Shown here piece after piece: positions 46,898 through 58,191 of a DNA stretch of 64,000 nucleotides. The notes under the pieces are model-generated. The model was given only the letters and a program-made list of their open reading frames with translations, was not told the DNA's origin and made no database searches. Source of the DNA: Falciphora oryzae (lineage: Eukaryota > Ascomycota > Sordariomycetes > Magnaporthales > Magnaporthaceae); the NCBI GenBank assembly GCA_000733355.1, contig JNVV01000015.1:269645-333644 (forward strand), written 5' to 3'. Position 1 is the stretch's first letter; the number at the start of each line of letters is the position of its first letter. A program made the translations under genes and the position numbers.

Positions 46898-49153
46898 CTA
46901 CTTGTCGCTAGCCAGAATGATGCGCCCGTCCTCGGTCTTGAGGTTGAAGGTGCCCTCGAGCCGGGGGAAGGCTCTTAGGAAAGCCGGTCCCAGGGTCCAG
47001 TTCTCATTGCGGCGCAGGTGCCGCTCGAAGACGGGGTTGATCATAAGCTCCTCGCCGTCCTGGCTCTGCAGCAGCGCGTCCGTGTCCTCGTACGGCCAGT
47101 TGAGCGAGATGGTGGTGGTGAAGGGGATAAAGAAATGCTCAAACGGCAGCGGCGAAGGCGCCGCCGCCGCCGACGAGGACGACTGTGGGGTAGCACCGCC
47201 ATTGACACTGCTGTTGCTGCTACTGCTGCCGTTGCCGCCGTCTCCGTCGCCGCCAGCAGTCTCCGCCCGGCCCGGTCCCCCCTCCATCGAAGGGGCGCCG
47301 CCCGTGGCTTCGCCATACTCACGCGTCAGCTTGTCCCGCATCGCCGGGAACGGCAGATGGTCGAACCAGGCCGGGTGTGGACACGACAGCTGCGCGGGCG
47401 AAGGTCTGCACCAGGGCGGGAGTCGCTCGAGGTTGTCGGCCGTCGGGCTGATGTGCCAGCGCATGATGAGGAACATGATGTAGAGAACGGCGACACGCTC
47501 GGGCAGCCCAACCAGGCCCGGGAACGTCTGCAGGATGTCGGTAAAGACCTTGGACAGCGGGTGCGAGAAGCGGCTGTTGCCCGGGTTGAGGAGCGACGAG
47601 ACGGACGGGTACCGAGGCCCAATGATCTCGGACGTCGCCAGGCCCTCAGCCGCCCGCTGCCGGCGCTCGCTGAGGAAGTCCAGCAAGAGGTTGTCAAGCG
47701 GGCACGTCGGGCCGCAGTTGAGCGGGGTCCCAACCGGCTGGCTGGCCGGACCCTCGTGCGCCGCGACAGGGTACGGGGAGCCTCCGCCGAGCTGGGGGTC
47801 CAGGTTGGGATCTAGTCGGGGATCCAGGCGCGGGTCGAGGCGAGGGTCCAGGTTGGGGTCTATGGCAGGCTGCTGCTGGTGGGGGACTTGGCCGAGCGAG
47901 GGAGCATCGGCCGGGTCCTGGAAGGGGTCGTGCTTCATGGGCACGTGGCGATAGTTGGGCGTATCCTGAGCGCCGTGGATGTTTGGTTGCATGCGGTGCA
48001 CACGCGAGGGGTCGCCGACCAGGAAGTCGAGGCCGAGCCGCTCGGGCCCCATGTCCAAGCCGTTATGCATGTGTTGGCGCTGCTGGCTCATGCCCCTGGG
48101 CTGGGCATGGTTGCCGTTCGGCTGTGGGCCGTTGACCATGTCCACCGAGCCTCCGGGGGAGGCGGTGCCCGTCGGGGTGGGCGCGTGGCGGGGCATGCCG
48201 TCGATGGGCGACGCCCCTTGGGCGGACATGAAGTTTTGGCCGGGCGAGGGGTAGACAGCTGGCGCCTGCATCACCTCGGGCATTTGCCCCTGCATGGGCA
48301 TGCCAATACCGCCGGTGGCGCCGGCCAGCAAGGACTGCAGGGTCGAGATGACCGAGGCCAGACGCTGCTTGATCTCGGCATTTTCGGCCTCGACGGCCTC
48401 CTTGGCCCTGATTACGACCTGAAGCTCCTGATAAGGCCTCTGCGCGGTCAGTTCCCGGATCCGCCTTTCCAGGGACTCGATTTGGTTCTTGGTTCGCTCG
48501 CGAATCGCGCGCTGCGCCTCTCGATCTGAGTTGGGGCTCGTCAGCCAAGTCACGCCCGTTACTCCTGTCACCAGTGCCTCGAGACTAGCCTAGCGTCGTG
48601 TAACACCGGGGAAGCCGACGGATAAGCCCGCATGATGGGAACCAAAGATAAGGGCTATGATAACATATATCTTGTATAAAACAGAACATAACATACCGTT
48701 TGCCCTCTTCTTGGCAAGCTGCTCCGGCGTCAGATTGGCCACACCACGTGAGCCCGAGCCGGCGGCACTGCGACGTTTCCTCCCGTCTGGGAGAACCGGC
48801 TGCGACGGCGACTGCTGCTCCTGGACGCCGAGCCGCCGGTCGGGCGGCGGGCCGTACGGAGACTCGCCGTCGGCATCGTCGGGACGCCCCCGTTTGAGTG
48901 ACGAGGAGCCGGCGCGGCTGGACTGCGGCGAGGCTGCCGCGTTAGCCAGACCGAGCAGGCCGCCGGTGGCCCCGTTGGTGCTGGTGCCGTCGGCGACGCC
49001 GTTGCTGCCGCTGCGGACCTGTATCTCGCCCAGGATAACCTGCGACGGCTGGTGGGCCTGGGCCTGAGCGGCGGCGGCGGCGGCGCGTGACCTGGTCTGC
49101 GCGTGTGTGGGAGGAGCAGAGCCGGCGTGGTGCTTGCTGCTGGCCGACACCAT
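46898..49153 (-). CDS. bZIP transcription factor with DUF3425-type C-terminal domain
   Basis: Two exons, 49153-48697 and 48525-46898, are joined by a 171-nt intron (GTATGT donor, CTCAG acceptor, phase 1) that splits the basic region, giving 694 residues. The basic region and zipper read LTPEQLAKKRANDREAQRAIRERTKN then IESLERRIRELT, followed by a longer coil (VIRAKEAVEAENAEIKQRLASVISTLQSLL). This basic-region type is typical of filamentous-fungal factors with a DUF3425 domain. That domain is seen in the C-terminal third: CPLDNLLLDFLSERR, YPSVSSLLNPGNSRFSHPLSKVFTDILQTFPGLVGLPERVAVLYIMFLIMRW and W-P-E-D. The middle contains tandem Asp-Pro-x-Leu units. The N terminus is Ala/Ser-rich and has a likely nuclear signal (GRKRRSA). 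Target genes are unknown. The ATG at 49153 is preferred because the frame upstream is purely hydrophobic antisense-like sequence. Confidence 0.85.
47791..47866 (-). repeat. Tandem Asp-Pro-x-Leu coding repeat
   Basis: Within the bZIP gene, about six consecutive 12-bp units encode DPNL/DPRL/DPQL. The DNA copies are similar but not identical, which suggests expansion by unequal exchange or slippage. Confidence 0.75.
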
Positions 49154-50053
49154 CCCGGGCGAATGAGACGAGGGGACGGCAGGCAGGGCTGGGGTTGGGC
49201 GCGCAGAAAAAAATAAGAGGACAAAAAGAAGGAAAGAAAAAGTCGGCAGCAAAAAAACCAGCGGCGACGCTGGCAGCCGAACCCAGTCGACGCGAATAAG
49301 CAAAGAGAGGCGGTTCGACAAAAAGAAAAGGAGACGAAGCGCCAGGGCCAATTATCACGAGCCTTGGCTTGGATGACGTTTCTTGTCGTTTCTTTTTTCC
49401 CCCCTAGGCTCTCGCTCTGTTTGTCTCTGTCGTGATTCTTTTGACTCGCCCCGCGTCAAAATCGGTTGGCTTCCTCGCGAAAAACGAATCGAGTTTTTGA
49501 TTCAGCGGCGCGAGGCGGGACTGCCCGTCCACGAGTCATGATCCTGCAGGCGCGACCGACCGACTTCCATCAAACTTTTTTTTTTTCATTGCGTTCGGGC
49601 CTTGTCTCTTTTGGCTCTTGCTCCGTTTTGCTGGGTCCCAAATCCCGTGTTTGATGGGGTGTTCGGCTCCACTGATGCACCTCGGCACGACGGCACTGGG
49701 CAGTGGTAGCCCCGGGCCCGTGGTGGCCTGGTCAGCTGACCCTGAGCACGGGCTTGGCGATGATGTGCGAGTATCGAGGGCAGTGATCAAGATGTAAATG
49801 TCCAAGACATTTGATTTATATCCGATGGCTATCGCTGAGGCAGGGGGGCGCGAGGGCAGTGGGGTCCGGAAAGCCACCAGCCAAGAGCTGAGAGGCCAAT
49901 ACCCCTCATCCTGCCCCCAAGCTCTCAGGCTGCCTTCTGCGTGCTCAATTGTGTTGCGATTCGACGAGATGCATATATCAAGTGGCGCCCTCGACGCACG
50001 AGTGCTCAATCCCGCCAATGTCAACCCACTGATTCCACGCCGTCTCTTTCACC
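49154..50053. promoter_or_regulatory. Divergent promoter, bZIP / ankyrin protein
   Basis: This 0.9-kb region lies between two divergent starts. Purine-rich stretches at 49,205-49,340 (pyrimidine-rich on the bZIP strand) probably form the bZIP leader. No further gene is seen. Confidence 0.5.
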
Positions 50054-51727
50054 ATGAGCGACGAGTATCGCGTCCGAATATCCCCGATTCCGGCTCTTCT
50101 TGCCGACCCAACCGACACAGACGCACGTGAATTCTACTATGCTGCCGTCGCAGGCAACCTCGACAGGCTCAAGGAGCTACTCGTCAGAAACCCAAACATC
50201 AACATTCACGCCCACCACCTTGACGACAGCGGCAGCGACCTTGACGACTCCGACAGAGACACGCCCTGGAACTACAGACCCGTCGAACCTTCCGAATCCG
50301 CTATCAGCGGTGCCGCCAGGGAGGGCCATACCGACGTCGTGTGTCTGCTGCTCGCCCTCGGCGCAAACGTGAACGCCAACTCGACACTGGATCACGCAGT
50401 TAAAACACCGCTGCAGGACGCCATTTACTCCAGACACACCAACCTCATCCGCCTGCTTCTCGATAACGGAGCTGACTTGAACTTGAGAGCCATATTCTGT
50501 GGGGTCGATGATCTTGATTATTTTCACGTTTGCTGGGCCACCTGGGATTTCAACACCCTCGACCTCCTGCTGAACCGCGGACGATTCGACATCAACGAGA
50601 TCCGGGAGAATGGCTATGCGAAAACAACCCTGTATAGATGGACATTCGTAAGGTTCTCCAGCACAACCCAAGAAACGATTCGGATTCGGACATGACTGAT
50701 CGATTGTTACAGGCATATCATGCGGTGCAGACTGGCATCGACCAGGTGAAGTGGGCAATCAGCCGAGGTCTCATCGTATCCGACAAGCTTCTAGAAGCAG
50801 TCAAGGTTGGGGACCATGAGATGCTGAGGTATCTTGTCCTCGGGCTAGGCCTCAAAGACTCGAATTTCTCGGTCCTGTCCAAGATGCATTTCTGGCGAGG
50901 CGTCACAGACGAAGACCTCGACCAGCGCCAGGCATCTATCAACCTACTTCTCGGCACCTTGCCCCAAGACAAGATCAAGCAGCTGCCAACCGTCCTCTGC
51001 GCTGCTGTCGAGGCCGAATCAATGGAAATGATCCAGTTTTGGCTAGACTTGGGGGTCGACGTCGACGGTCATTCAAACCTTGGGCTGACGCCGTTACTCC
51101 AGGCAGTTCTCACTAGGGATGGGGCGGACTACGCCAAGCTGCTTCTTGAACGGGGTGCAGATGTGAACTGCCGCGCGGTCGATTTCAAGCCCAAGTGGGG
51201 AGGAGACCAGAGTGGAAGCAACGCTTGTGAGACAACCCCAAGGGGCGACCCCCGAAGATCAAAGGCTTCATTCATCCTACTCCTCATGCCGGCCCCTAAC
51301 ATGCTTCAACCTTGGACTTATAGTGCATCTAGCTTGCGCGTACGGCGGGTGGTCGCGCCCAGAAGTGGCCGAGGTGCTTCTCGTTGCTGGCGTCGATCGA
51401 GACGCGCGAAACGACAACGGATCCACCCCACTCCACGAACTCGCCGGGTACATCGGGAGATCCTGGGTGTCCTCCGCCCCCTATGTAGAAAGCGCAATAG
51501 CGGACCTGCGAGACATGGCAAAGGAGGCCAAAGATATCAACGCAACGGATCACGAGGGCAGAACTGCTCTACACAGGCTCGCGAACGCGGAGGGGAAACT
51601 AACACATCAGAAAAGGGCCGCCATGATCTTGATCCAGCTTGGTATTAACGTAGACATCAAGGATAACAACAGCAAGACGGCAGAGGACGCATTTCGGCAC
51701 ATACACGATGTTCGGTTCAAGGATTGA
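50054..51727 (+). CDS. Ankyrin-repeat protein
   Basis: Three exons: 50054-50647, 50713-51226 and 51324-51727, with introns of 65 nt (GTAAGG donor, TACAG acceptor, phase 0) and 97 nt (GTGAGA donor, TATAG acceptor, phase 1), giving 503 residues. Ankyrin-like units: DAREFYYAAVAGNLDRLKELL, SAISGAAREGHTDVVCLLLALGANVNANS, TPLQDAIYSRHTNLIRLLLDNGADLNLR, FNTLDLLLNRGRFDINE, a less regular middle (AVKVGDHEMLRYLVLGLGL, AVEAESMEMIQFWLDLGVDVD), TPLLQAVLTRDGADYAKLLLERGADVNCR, ALHLACAYGG with EVAEVLLVAGVDRDARND, and a final TALHRLANAEGK. The protein binds an unknown partner. No effector domain, signal peptide or membrane segment is seen. The first gene in the window is a paralogue sharing the N-terminal layout and the first intron position. 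It converges with the deaminase-like gene. Confidence 0.87.
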
Positions 51728-52057
51728 ATTGAGGAGAGCCTGTGTGTGGCAATGGACCAAGGATCGATTTTGGCTGGGTCGGTGCCCACGGGCACATCGA
51801 CCAAACCGGAAGGCTCGACAACCTCCTTGCAGCCGAACAGGGTGGGGAACTCATCTTTGTCGCCGTTGCCCTGCTGTTGGTCTTTCTTCTGGTCGTCCCG
51901 CCCTTCATCTGTGACCTCGCATGGACTTTCGACCGCATCGACGTATTTCCCCTGGACCCTCTTCCCGACCCAGGCAGCCATCTTGGTTTTCTGCTTGACC
52001 GGCGCCTCCCAGTCGGCCCCGGGATTCCTCCTCATTTGATCTTCTTCGTCGAGGAAC
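51728..52057 (-). pseudogene. Probable downstream remainder of the deaminase-like gene, out of frame
   Basis: Directly after the run of C (minus strand) at 52058-52060, the frame one base over stays open well into the 3' end of the ankyrin gene (its stop is at 51607). This part has the sort of residues expected for the second half of a deaminase fold: a hydrophobic strand (MAAWVG), then a Pro-Cys and, after an acidic insert, a Gly-Cys-Lys-Glu-Val-Val. The upstream frame stops at 52032. A one-base loss in the C run would explain the break. It could also be a sequencing error, or the similarity may be fortuitous. Confidence 0.4.
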
Positions 52058-52826
52058 GGGCGTTGATCTCGCCACACTTGGCCAGCCTCCTGTGAAGCAT
52101 GTTCCTATGCAGACGGTCCTTGAGGAAATCGCCGGGGATGCCGGCCCTGCCACCGTTCTTCATTGCGGCGCCCAACGTGATGTGCTCCTTGTACAGGGCC
52201 ATGTCGTATTTGGCCTTTTTGGCAGCGTTTTCTCCGGTGATCGAGAAGGAGGAGGCGATTGAGACGCGATTGCCCGGAAGCTGTATCGCTATCATGGCAA
52301 AGGGGAGGCCCGAAACAGGCTTCATTGGGTCGTTCGGGCCCAGGTTTTTCTTGGCGCGCGCCTTGTTCTCTTCGAACGCGTACATGTAATTAAAGGCCGT
52401 CATGGCGAGCCAGGCCATGACCTCGTCGGCGAGGACCACATCCGTGGGGGCCTGGATGATGTTCGAGTACGAGTTGGTCATGAAGCTCTGTATTTGACCC
52501 TTTGGTTTAGCACCCTTCGGGAATTTGCTCAGCTGGAAGGAGTCGTCCGGCTGCACGGGGACCGGGGCCGAGCCGCCGCCGCCCCCTGACCCCGAGCCCG
52601 CCCCTGAGCCTGCCGGGACGGCTGTCGTAGGGCGCGGTGACGCAGGGGTTGATGACACGGCCGTTGCAACGCAGGCTGGCCCTGGACCCGATGTGGCGAC
52701 TGGTTTGACGCGCCCTGACCCCGAACGCGATCCGCCTTTGGAGGCTTTGTCTGCTGGTGTCGGGGCCCCCAGCGTGAAGGGCTTGAGGAGGGATAGGGGA
52801 CTGGAAGGAGCTTCATGGTGACACAT
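52032..52826 (-). CDS. Deaminase-fold-like hypothetical protein, probably truncated
   Basis: A single-exon frame of 264 residues from the ATG at 52826 (the frame runs further upstream only without an ATG). Residues 1-100 are Pro/Ser/Gly-rich, including a Gly-Ser run (SGAGSGSGGGGGS). The folded part contains a helical block (VMAWLAMTAFNYMYAFEENKARAKK), YKEHITLGAAMKNGGRAGIPGDFLKDRLHRN, and near the C terminus RRLAKCGEINA. The Cys-x-Glu pattern in that context resembles the first metal and catalytic motif of YwqJ-like or related cytidine-deaminase-fold proteins, but the frame ends ten residues later, before the second Cys pair. A suitable second half lies one frame over, so the gene is probably broken. 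The function is unknown; deaminase identity is inferred, not proven. Confidence 0.5.
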   Translation of the reverse strand: MCHHEAPSSPLSLLKPFTLGAPTPADKASKGGSRSGSGRVKPVATSGPGPACVATAVSSTPASPRPTTAVPAGSGAGSGSGGGGGSAPVPVQPDDSFQLSKFPKGAKPKGQIQSFMTNSYSNIIQAPTDVVLADEVMAWLAMTAFNYMYAFEENKARAKKNLGPNDPMKPVSGLPFAMIAIQLPGNRVSIASSFSITGENAAKKAKYDMALYKEHITLGAAMKNGGRAGIPGDFLKDRLHRNMLHRRLAKCGEINARSSTKKIK

Positions 52827-54782
52827 GGAAAATAGTCGATAGGATGTGAAAGAAGGGTGGACTCCGAATAGTGTCGTCAACGGGGAGTCCTGGGGTGGTG
52901 GTACGTTTAATGGCGATGGATGTTGGGACAGCGATGCTGGATGGCGTAGCTGGTACTAAGTGGTGGACCGGTCTGGTAGCGTATGAAGAGGTTATTGGCG
53001 ATGGAATTGACTGTGGGAATGATGTGCGGATACCGAGAAGGAGATGTTGATACTGAGATGCTGGATATAATATCCGGCAACAGACAGGCCGGCGCAGAGC
53101 CCTGTTTTATACATGATTCCTTAGCAAAACATGTTCACGTAGCATCGAAGCTATCACCATTTCCTCCCCAACGCCCAGTAAGCCTTTGGGCTGTTGGTAG
53201 TAGCGACACTCCAAACGAGTCTCGGCGCAGCATCGAAACCCCCTGCCCCTGGTGGTGGCCATCGAGGCATGGACCAGTCAGAGTGTGGTTGAGGGGGCAA
53301 CTTACTGCGCCTGCTTGTTGGTCGGCTCCATCTGTCCTTGCAACCAACGGCACGGCCCCGAACCGCAGAGCCCCCGCACGGTCTGGCCGAGGCCGTATAG
53401 AGCCTGTCAAGGCACGTAGTAAGACGCAGACTAGCGGTGCTACACTCCCGGTGGCGCGGAGAGAGTGTGTGTGGGGGATCCATGGCAGTGGTGCTATCGT
53501 GGGCGCGTAGGTTCGTGCAGGAATACACTACATTGTCTATTTACCCCTTGCTCTACGGTGGAATGTACTGATGCTGATACATGATACCCTCGAGCCGCAG
53601 AAAACACCGCGTCGTTGTGGTTTGTTGGCAGAACACACCTAGCTACCATCTAAATACCAATCAATGCTGCCAGGAAGAGGAAGGCTACATCAGGGTTTTT
53701 CGTACTCAATCGATCAAGACGGACAGGCAAAGTAGGCAGGCCTGGTGACAACAGGAAAAGCAAGATAACAAAGCAAGGGGACGGTGATCTGCAAGAAGGC
53801 ATGTGGCACAGGAAACCGGTGACAGCGGCCTATTACCCAGGGACAGTCGCGATCAATGTTGAAATGGTTGTTGGTTCATGGCCTGACAATATGATAGACA
53901 GGTTGATGCCAGGCGTGTGGGGAGAGGACCCCTGCCACTCCACCGGCAACGTCCCGCTCCGGGGATGTCCTGGCGATTTCGCCCCCTGCACGCAGTAAGC
54001 ACATCGCGGCACGGTGCTGTTGACTGTGGGAAAAGCACACCCGCAACCGTTTCCGCTGCATCGGGACGCGGTGCGTCCTTGTCCCACAAATTACGTTCAT
54101 TGCCGAAGTGCACAGCCCGTTGTCGACCGGACGGTAAAAGGCGTAATAAGCGCCCAAGCTAAAAAAAAAAAAAAAAACTATGTGCCCAACTCCCGAAATA
54201 GACATATTTATGAGGAAGATGGGTCATTCTGGGACGGCTTTGACCACCAACACACCCGCCTACGTAGATATCCGGGTAGCTAGAGACCACCAGGGACATT
54301 GGCTATCTACACGTAGGCGTGGTTGTGGACGTTGCACCGCGTCAACCAAGCCTGCTGCGACTGTCAGGGAAGGTCGTTCGGTTCATGCCTGTTGGTAGTC
54401 GCGGCGACCGCGCCGTTCACGTTAGCACTGCCACTCACTCTGGATACATGCCCCTATCCACTGCCTCCAGAGATAAAAACCAACGCGACGAGAGTGTCAC
54501 GAGATAACCACTCCGAGTGTCTCTGGTCTATCTTCGGGCGTATGGTGCTTGTGTGTGCCCCTCCCCTAGTCGGTCTTCTCGGCCGCAGAAGACATGATAC
54601 CTTGAGCGAGTCGAGGCCAGAGCAAGAGCAGCACCCTCATCCCCTGATATCGACGCTGATCGCCATATCCAGCACACGCAAAGAATATCTCCTGCTCTCT
54701 TAATTCAAAGATTGAAAATCATTAGACACAAACAGATAAATACCTCGGGTGAAAATGATAATCACAGTCACACCACACCCCC
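52827..54782. other. Intergenic 2.0 kb with A17 run
   Basis: This holds the upstream region of the deaminase-like gene and the 3' flank of the large WD40 gene. A run of 17 A occupies 54161-54177. Frames up to 175 codons exist but are unlike proteins. Nothing else is seen. Confidence 0.5.
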
Positions 54783-57700
54783 TCACACCTCCTCCGGCAG
54801 CTCGCCATACTCAAAATCAAAATCCGGCTCCCGCCCCAGCGCCACCGCGTCCTCGCCCAGCTGCGCCTTGGTCTCTTCATCCAGCGCATCCACGTCCAGG
54901 TCCAGCGCCAGGTTCCGCAAGTGACGCTGCACCGCCAGCGCCCGCACCTTCTCGTCCCGCCTCGCAACAGCGCTGGCACCACCGCCGCCGCCGCTCCTGA
55001 AGGGGAGCACGGGGGAGTACTGCCGGAGCGCAAACTGCTGCCGCGACGCGTCCGCGGCCCGCAGCGGCGCCGTCCGGTCCGTGGGGTCCGTCCGCGCGGC
55101 CAGGCAGAAGAGGTTCGTTGAGCCGTAGTTCGGCCCCTGCACCGCGCCGACAACGCGGTTCGGGTGAAGTAGAAGCTGGCCGGCCCCAAGGAATGCGCGC
55201 CCACGCTCGATGCCCGTTACGGGCTCGATGGGGTTGCCCGCCGCGTCGTGTGTCGGGTTGGGCGGCTCGGGGTGCAGGATGATGGGCGTTGGTCGCCGTC
55301 TGGTCAGCGTGCCGCCGTCTTCAGTTCGGATCCTCATTGGTTGTCCTGGGAGGGCCGAGAACGGAGACGGCCGGAGGGGGTTGGCGGGCTTCGTCACGGC
55401 GGTGTCGTTGCTGGCGCCACCCCATTCATCCTCCTCGAAATCATGCGTCGTCAACAGGAACACACGGCCCGTACCGTCGCCAATGACCAGCTTCGTCTTG
55501 TCTGGCGAGAAGGCTCCGGATGTGACGGCGCCAGGGCACTCTAGAAGCACCCGAATCAAGGGCTTGCCCTCAGTCCGCACGTTCCAAACCCTGACCGTGC
55601 CGTCCGATGAGCCCGTATAGAAGCGGTCCGGTGACGAGCCCCATGCCTGGAACTGCACGCCAACGTCCCCAGTCTCAATGTCGCCGAACTCAGGGTCCTC
55701 AATAGGGGCTGTAATTCATTAAGTCAGTCATATGTGCATGTACATATGCATACACGCTGGGTCCGACTTAGCTGACATACCTCCGTGAGCCAGTATCTGG
55801 AAGGGGAGAGCTTTCTGGGATCCGGTATCCCAAACATATGTCTTGCCGTCTGTACAGCCAGCAGTCACGTACGACGCCTTAGGACAGTACGGCCTAGGGA
55901 GAGAGGTGTTAGCCGGGCCAAGCAAAGCTCAATTTAAGATCGTCGCATTAAACTCACATGATTGTCAGGCTGTTGATATCGAAGGCAGCACAGTCGAGGG
56001 TCTTTGTCTCCGAATACGTGTTCAAGTGGTCCTTGCTCAGGTTGTAGACACGAATTTGCGTGCGAGTACTATTCTCCTTGGTGCCCGTCGGCGAGGTGGC
56101 AGCAATGAAGCACTCCTGCGACGGGTGCCAGGCCACGTCAAAAACGTTACACTTTGAGGCCGACGAGACGGACCAGCCCTCGCCGCTCAGCCCGTCCCAA
56201 AGCTTAAGCTCGCCAGACTGTCGCTTGTCCTCTGGAATATCATTGTCATCCCCAGTAAGGCTTCGAGGTGAGTATCCCACAAGGAGAAGATGGAGCGATC
56301 CGGATGATACAGGCGTCGGCGCAGCCAGGCCCCAGCGGATTGTGGACGGGAGATACGCCCACTTCTCCGTCGCAGCGCCTTCGGCCAGAGGTGCCGAGAA
56401 GGGCCTGTAACTGCTCGCTGAAACGTTATAGTCGTCGACCGAGTAGATCCGTACGGCGTCCGACGCCGCGTTGGCTGCCGTAGCGACCATTCCACTAGGG
56501 TGTTTAGACGCGAGCACGTAGTTGACATTGGCCGTGTGCTGCCACGTACCGAGCTTCCCCATATTGTTGTCTGATAAGTCCCAGATCTTGACCGTGTGGT
56601 CGAAGCTCGCGGTGTAAGCTCTGTTGTACCGGCCGTCGTAGTCGGAAAAGACGACAGAAGAGTACAGCCAAGGGTCCTGACTCTCGATCATCTCCTCCGA
56701 GGCGTTCGAGCCTCTCTCCACGATTGGCCGCTTGATTCGATGTTGATCGTACGCGCGGACAGTCTTGTGAGCAACAGATCCAAGGAGGAGGTTTCCGGGC
56801 TTATTGTACTGCTGGTTGTGCGCGTCGCTGTGGCTTGTGGCACCACAAATAAACGTATTGTTGGAAACCCACGACGTGGTGATGATATCGCCAGCCGCGT
56901 TGGTCCACTCGAGCCGTAGCTCGAGCTCGTCCTCGACCACGCTTCTGAGACCATTCCGAACGTCCCTGTAGACGGCGTCGGCTCCTAGCAGCGTGTTGGA
57001 ACCCAATGGCAGCATTTCTCGAGCGGCCAGGAGTGAGAAAAACTTGGCGTTGCGCGCGCACCGGTTCCCTTGGTCCAGTATATCCTTCTCGGGAGCAATC
57101 ATAATGGGGAATTGGTTCCATCCTCGGTATTTGACGACGTCGGCCAGGAAGTTGATGATATCTCCGGGCTCGCGGCCGGGAAGCTCAATGCCGTCGAGCG
57201 TTGTACTCACGAGCTCTTTCTTGCTTCGCGACCCGTTCCGCTTGAGGGCTTTGCCGTACCACTTCGCGACAGCGAATATGCCCTGGACGCCCATGCCTGG
57301 GGCAAGAAACCGAGCCACCGTGTCGACCTCGTCGGCCGTAAAGTCGGCGTGGATAACAGTGCCATCCTGAATAGCATCCCGGTGTAGACGTTTGTTTTCG
57401 CGAACCAGCTGGGCCCTGACGACATGCTTGAGATAGGGGCGCCTGCCTCCTGCTTGCCTCACGGACGGCTGTGGCGCAATATCGGTGACTGCCTGGAGCT
57501 GCAAAGCGCGGCCGCGCGCTCTAAAGTTTGCCGGCGAAGTCGGAGGAATCCGATTTTTTGGTGGCCTCGGGGTTCCGGTGGGAGGGGGACGACGAAAAGC
57601 GGGCCGGGGAGGAGCGGCGGCGGCCGGAGGAGCGGGGGTAGCGGTCGGCGGAGCAGCGGCGGTGGCGATCGGTGGAGCAGGAGCGGCATAGTTGCCTACC

Positions 57701-58191
57701 CGCATCCTATACGGGCCTCTCTGGCCGACCGACGGTCGAGGCCGGGGCAGGGCCGGGGGCCGAACATTATATCCGGGCGGCGTAGGATTCGGAGTGGTCG
57801 AAGTCGGGGCTATGTTATCATCGTCGTCACTCGAGATGCTCTGGACCGATCGTGGAGGTGGCGGTGGCGGGCGAGATTGGGCACTGGGGTCGGGCGATGT
57901 AGGCCGTGTCGAGGTCACGGATAGGCTTGATCGGCTTGGAGAGGCGCCGGTGGTCGCTTTGTTTACATTGAACTCGAGAGCGCTAGCGGGTGAAGTAGTG
58001 TCAAGCTTCATCCGCTTAGCCGGCGGAGCACCGACAGTGTTCCCATTGACATTGGAGGTCCGCTGGCTCGGCGCCCTCAGGCTGGGCAGGATCACCGAAG
58101 GCGCCGGCGTCGGGGTCTCGCCATCGCTGCTGCTATAGACGGAGATGATTTCGATAGGCCTGGTAATGGTCGCGACCACAGTTAATGTCAT
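54783..58191 (-). CDS. Large WD40-repeat protein with disordered N terminus
   Basis: Three exons: 58191-55958, 55893-55781 and 55708-54783, with introns of 64 and 72 nt (GTGAGT and GTATGT donors), giving 1090 residues. Residues 1-250 are disordered: Pro/Ala/Ser/Thr-rich with an acidic SSDDDDN patch and poly-Pro. A middle domain follows (ADFTADEVDTVARFLAPGMGVQGIFAVAKWYGKALKRNG, FLADVVKYRGWNQFP, RNAKFFSLLAAREMLPLGSNTLLG). The C-terminal half is a beta-propeller: NRAYTASFDHTVKIWDLSDN, HPSGMVATAANAASDAVRIYS, GELKLWDGLSGEGW, CNVFDVAWHPSQECFIAATS, ASYVTAGCTDGKTYVWDTGSQ, RFYTGSSDGTVRVWNVR and AFSPDKTKLVIGDGTGRVFLL. It acts as a scaffold in some complex. A link to heterochromatin adaptors of the Raf1/DIM-9 type crossed my mind, but I cannot support it from sequence alone. 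Confidence 0.82.

Noticed and set aside
52827..52880. Extension of the deaminase-like frame upstream to 52880
   Set aside because: There is no ATG in the extension; the first ATG in frame is at 52826.
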